Origin: Planktotalea sp.
GTDB taxonomy: Bacteria; Pseudomonadota; Alphaproteobacteria; Rhodobacterales; Rhodobacteraceae
Assembly: GCA_024645145.1 (NCBI GenBank)
Contig: JAHEGL010000194.1
Coordinates: 1-6,199, forward strand
DNA: 6,199 nucleotides
Direction: 5' to 3'
The notes under the pieces were generated by a model, which saw only the letters and a list, made by a program, of their open reading frames with translations, had not been told where the DNA came from and did not search any database. The translations under genes were made by a program, and so were the position numbers. Below are positions 5,577 through 6,199 of this stretch, in pieces. Positions within the stretch are counted from its first letter, which is position 1, and each line of letters begins with the position of its first letter.

Positions 5577-6199
5577 TTAGTGCGCAACTTTGCTCGCGCC
5601 TTCGCCAGCCTTCAGCGCCGCAGCTGCAGCCTCTTCCGCGACCTCGTCCCACTCTACGGGAACTGGGGTTTCAACAAGGGCGTGTTGCAATACATCGCTC
5701 ACATGGCCCACGGTAATGATTTCCAAGCCGTCTTTGACGGTATCAGAAATATCGCGCAGGTCCTTTTCGTTTTCTTCCGGGATCAACACGGTTTTGATGC
5801 CCCCGCGCAACGCGGCAAGAAGTTTTTCTTTCAAACCACCAATTGGCAAGGCGTTACCACGTAGCGTCACCTCTCCAGTCATCGCGATATCTTTGCGAAT
5901 TGGGATGCCCGTCAACACAGATACGATTGAGGTGACCATCGCCAAACCAGCTGATGGACCATCTTTCGGTGTCGCCCCTTCAGGTACGTGTACGTGAATG
6001 TCCCACTTCTCAAATTTCGGCGGCTTTACACCGATTTGAGGCGCGATAGAACGCACATAAGAACTTGCAGCATCGATGCTTTCTTTCATCACATCGCCAA
6101 GCTTACCCGTTGTTTTCATGCGACCTTTGCCCGGCAGGCGCAGCGCTTCAATGTTTAGCAACTCACCACCGACAGAGGTATACGCCAGCCCAGTCACAA
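5577..6199 (-). CDS. lon: ATP-dependent Lon protease, C-terminal part (runs off right edge)
   Basis: The visible 206 codons are the proteolytic domain of Lon, the hexameric cytosolic AAA+ protease that degrades misfolded and regulatory proteins. The reading frame is open to the edge, starting inside the conserved [14 protein letters not shown]. The catalytic serine is in PKDGPSAG (codon 5954-5952) and the catalytic lysine in [10 protein letters not shown] (codon 5831-5829), the Lon Ser-Lys dyad. [17 protein letters not shown] and [17 protein letters not shown] match the family closely. After the domain ends near VPVEWDE, an Ala/Glu-rich tail of about 20 residues follows, ending SKVAH. The start, N-terminal domain and ATPase lie outside the window. 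The stop is followed by a strong terminator, so lon is the last gene of its transcript. Confidence 0.97.
   Translation of the reverse strand, partial: VTGLAYTSVGGELLNIEALRLPGKGRMKTTGKLGDVMKESIDAASSYVRSIAPQIGVKPPKFEKWDIHVHVPEGATPKDGPSAGLAMVTSIVSVLTGIPIRKDIAMTGEVTLRGNALPIGGLKEKLLAALRGGIKTVLIPEENEKDLRDISDTVKDGLEIITVGHVSDVLQHALVETPVPVEWDEVAEEAAAAALKAGEGASKVAH

Noticed and set aside
1..6199. CRISPR array, insertion sequence, toxin-antitoxin or defence genes
   Set aside because: No spaced repeats, transposase motifs, or small paired genes of those kinds were found on either strand.

Overview
The window looks like ordinary chromosome from an alphaproteobacterium of the Rhodobacteraceae (Roseobacter-like) group. 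The case rests on three things: a 5-aminolevulinate synthase (the C4 haem route) whose N-terminus follows the Rhodobacter enzymes almost residue for residue, a perfect FNR-type box upstream of it, and a Lon / HU / tRNA-Val / tRNA-Asp neighbourhood. These judgements come from remembered family sequences, not a database search.

Left part (1-2843). At the left edge is the 5' end of hemA on the minus strand, starting at a TTG. The 277-bp gap between it and the divergent gene holds a perfect TTGAT-N4-ATCAA box, placed as for an activator of hemA, and an inverted repeat in the presumed hemA leader. On the plus strand lie a complete M20 metallopeptidase and, overlapping it by ATGA, a fluoroacetate/haloacetate dehalogenase-type hydrolase. 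The hydrolase is split by one extra T in a run of six, although every catalytic residue survives.

Middle part (2851-4009). Three tRNA genes lie on the minus strand: tRNA-Val(TAC), tRNA-Asp(GTC), and about 0.9 kb further on a second, identical tRNA-Asp(GTC). The Val-Asp pair ends at a strong terminator, so the distant tRNA-Asp needs its own promoter, and a candidate is visible. Between the two Asp copies lies a small lipoprotein gene of unknown function, also frameshifted.

Right part (4073-6199). Minus-strand genes encode a histidine phosphatase, an HU-family DNA-binding protein with a long N-terminal tail and an atypical arm, and the C-terminal third-to-quarter of Lon protease, which runs off the right edge. 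A 64-residue exported or membrane peptide gene lies on the plus strand between HU and lon. It shares a bidirectional terminator with lon.

I see no mobile element, CRISPR array, defence system or other clearly novel multi-gene system. The points most worth following are the two single-base frameshifts, the duplicated tRNA-Asp, the oxygen-responsive hemA control region and the unusual HU protein.
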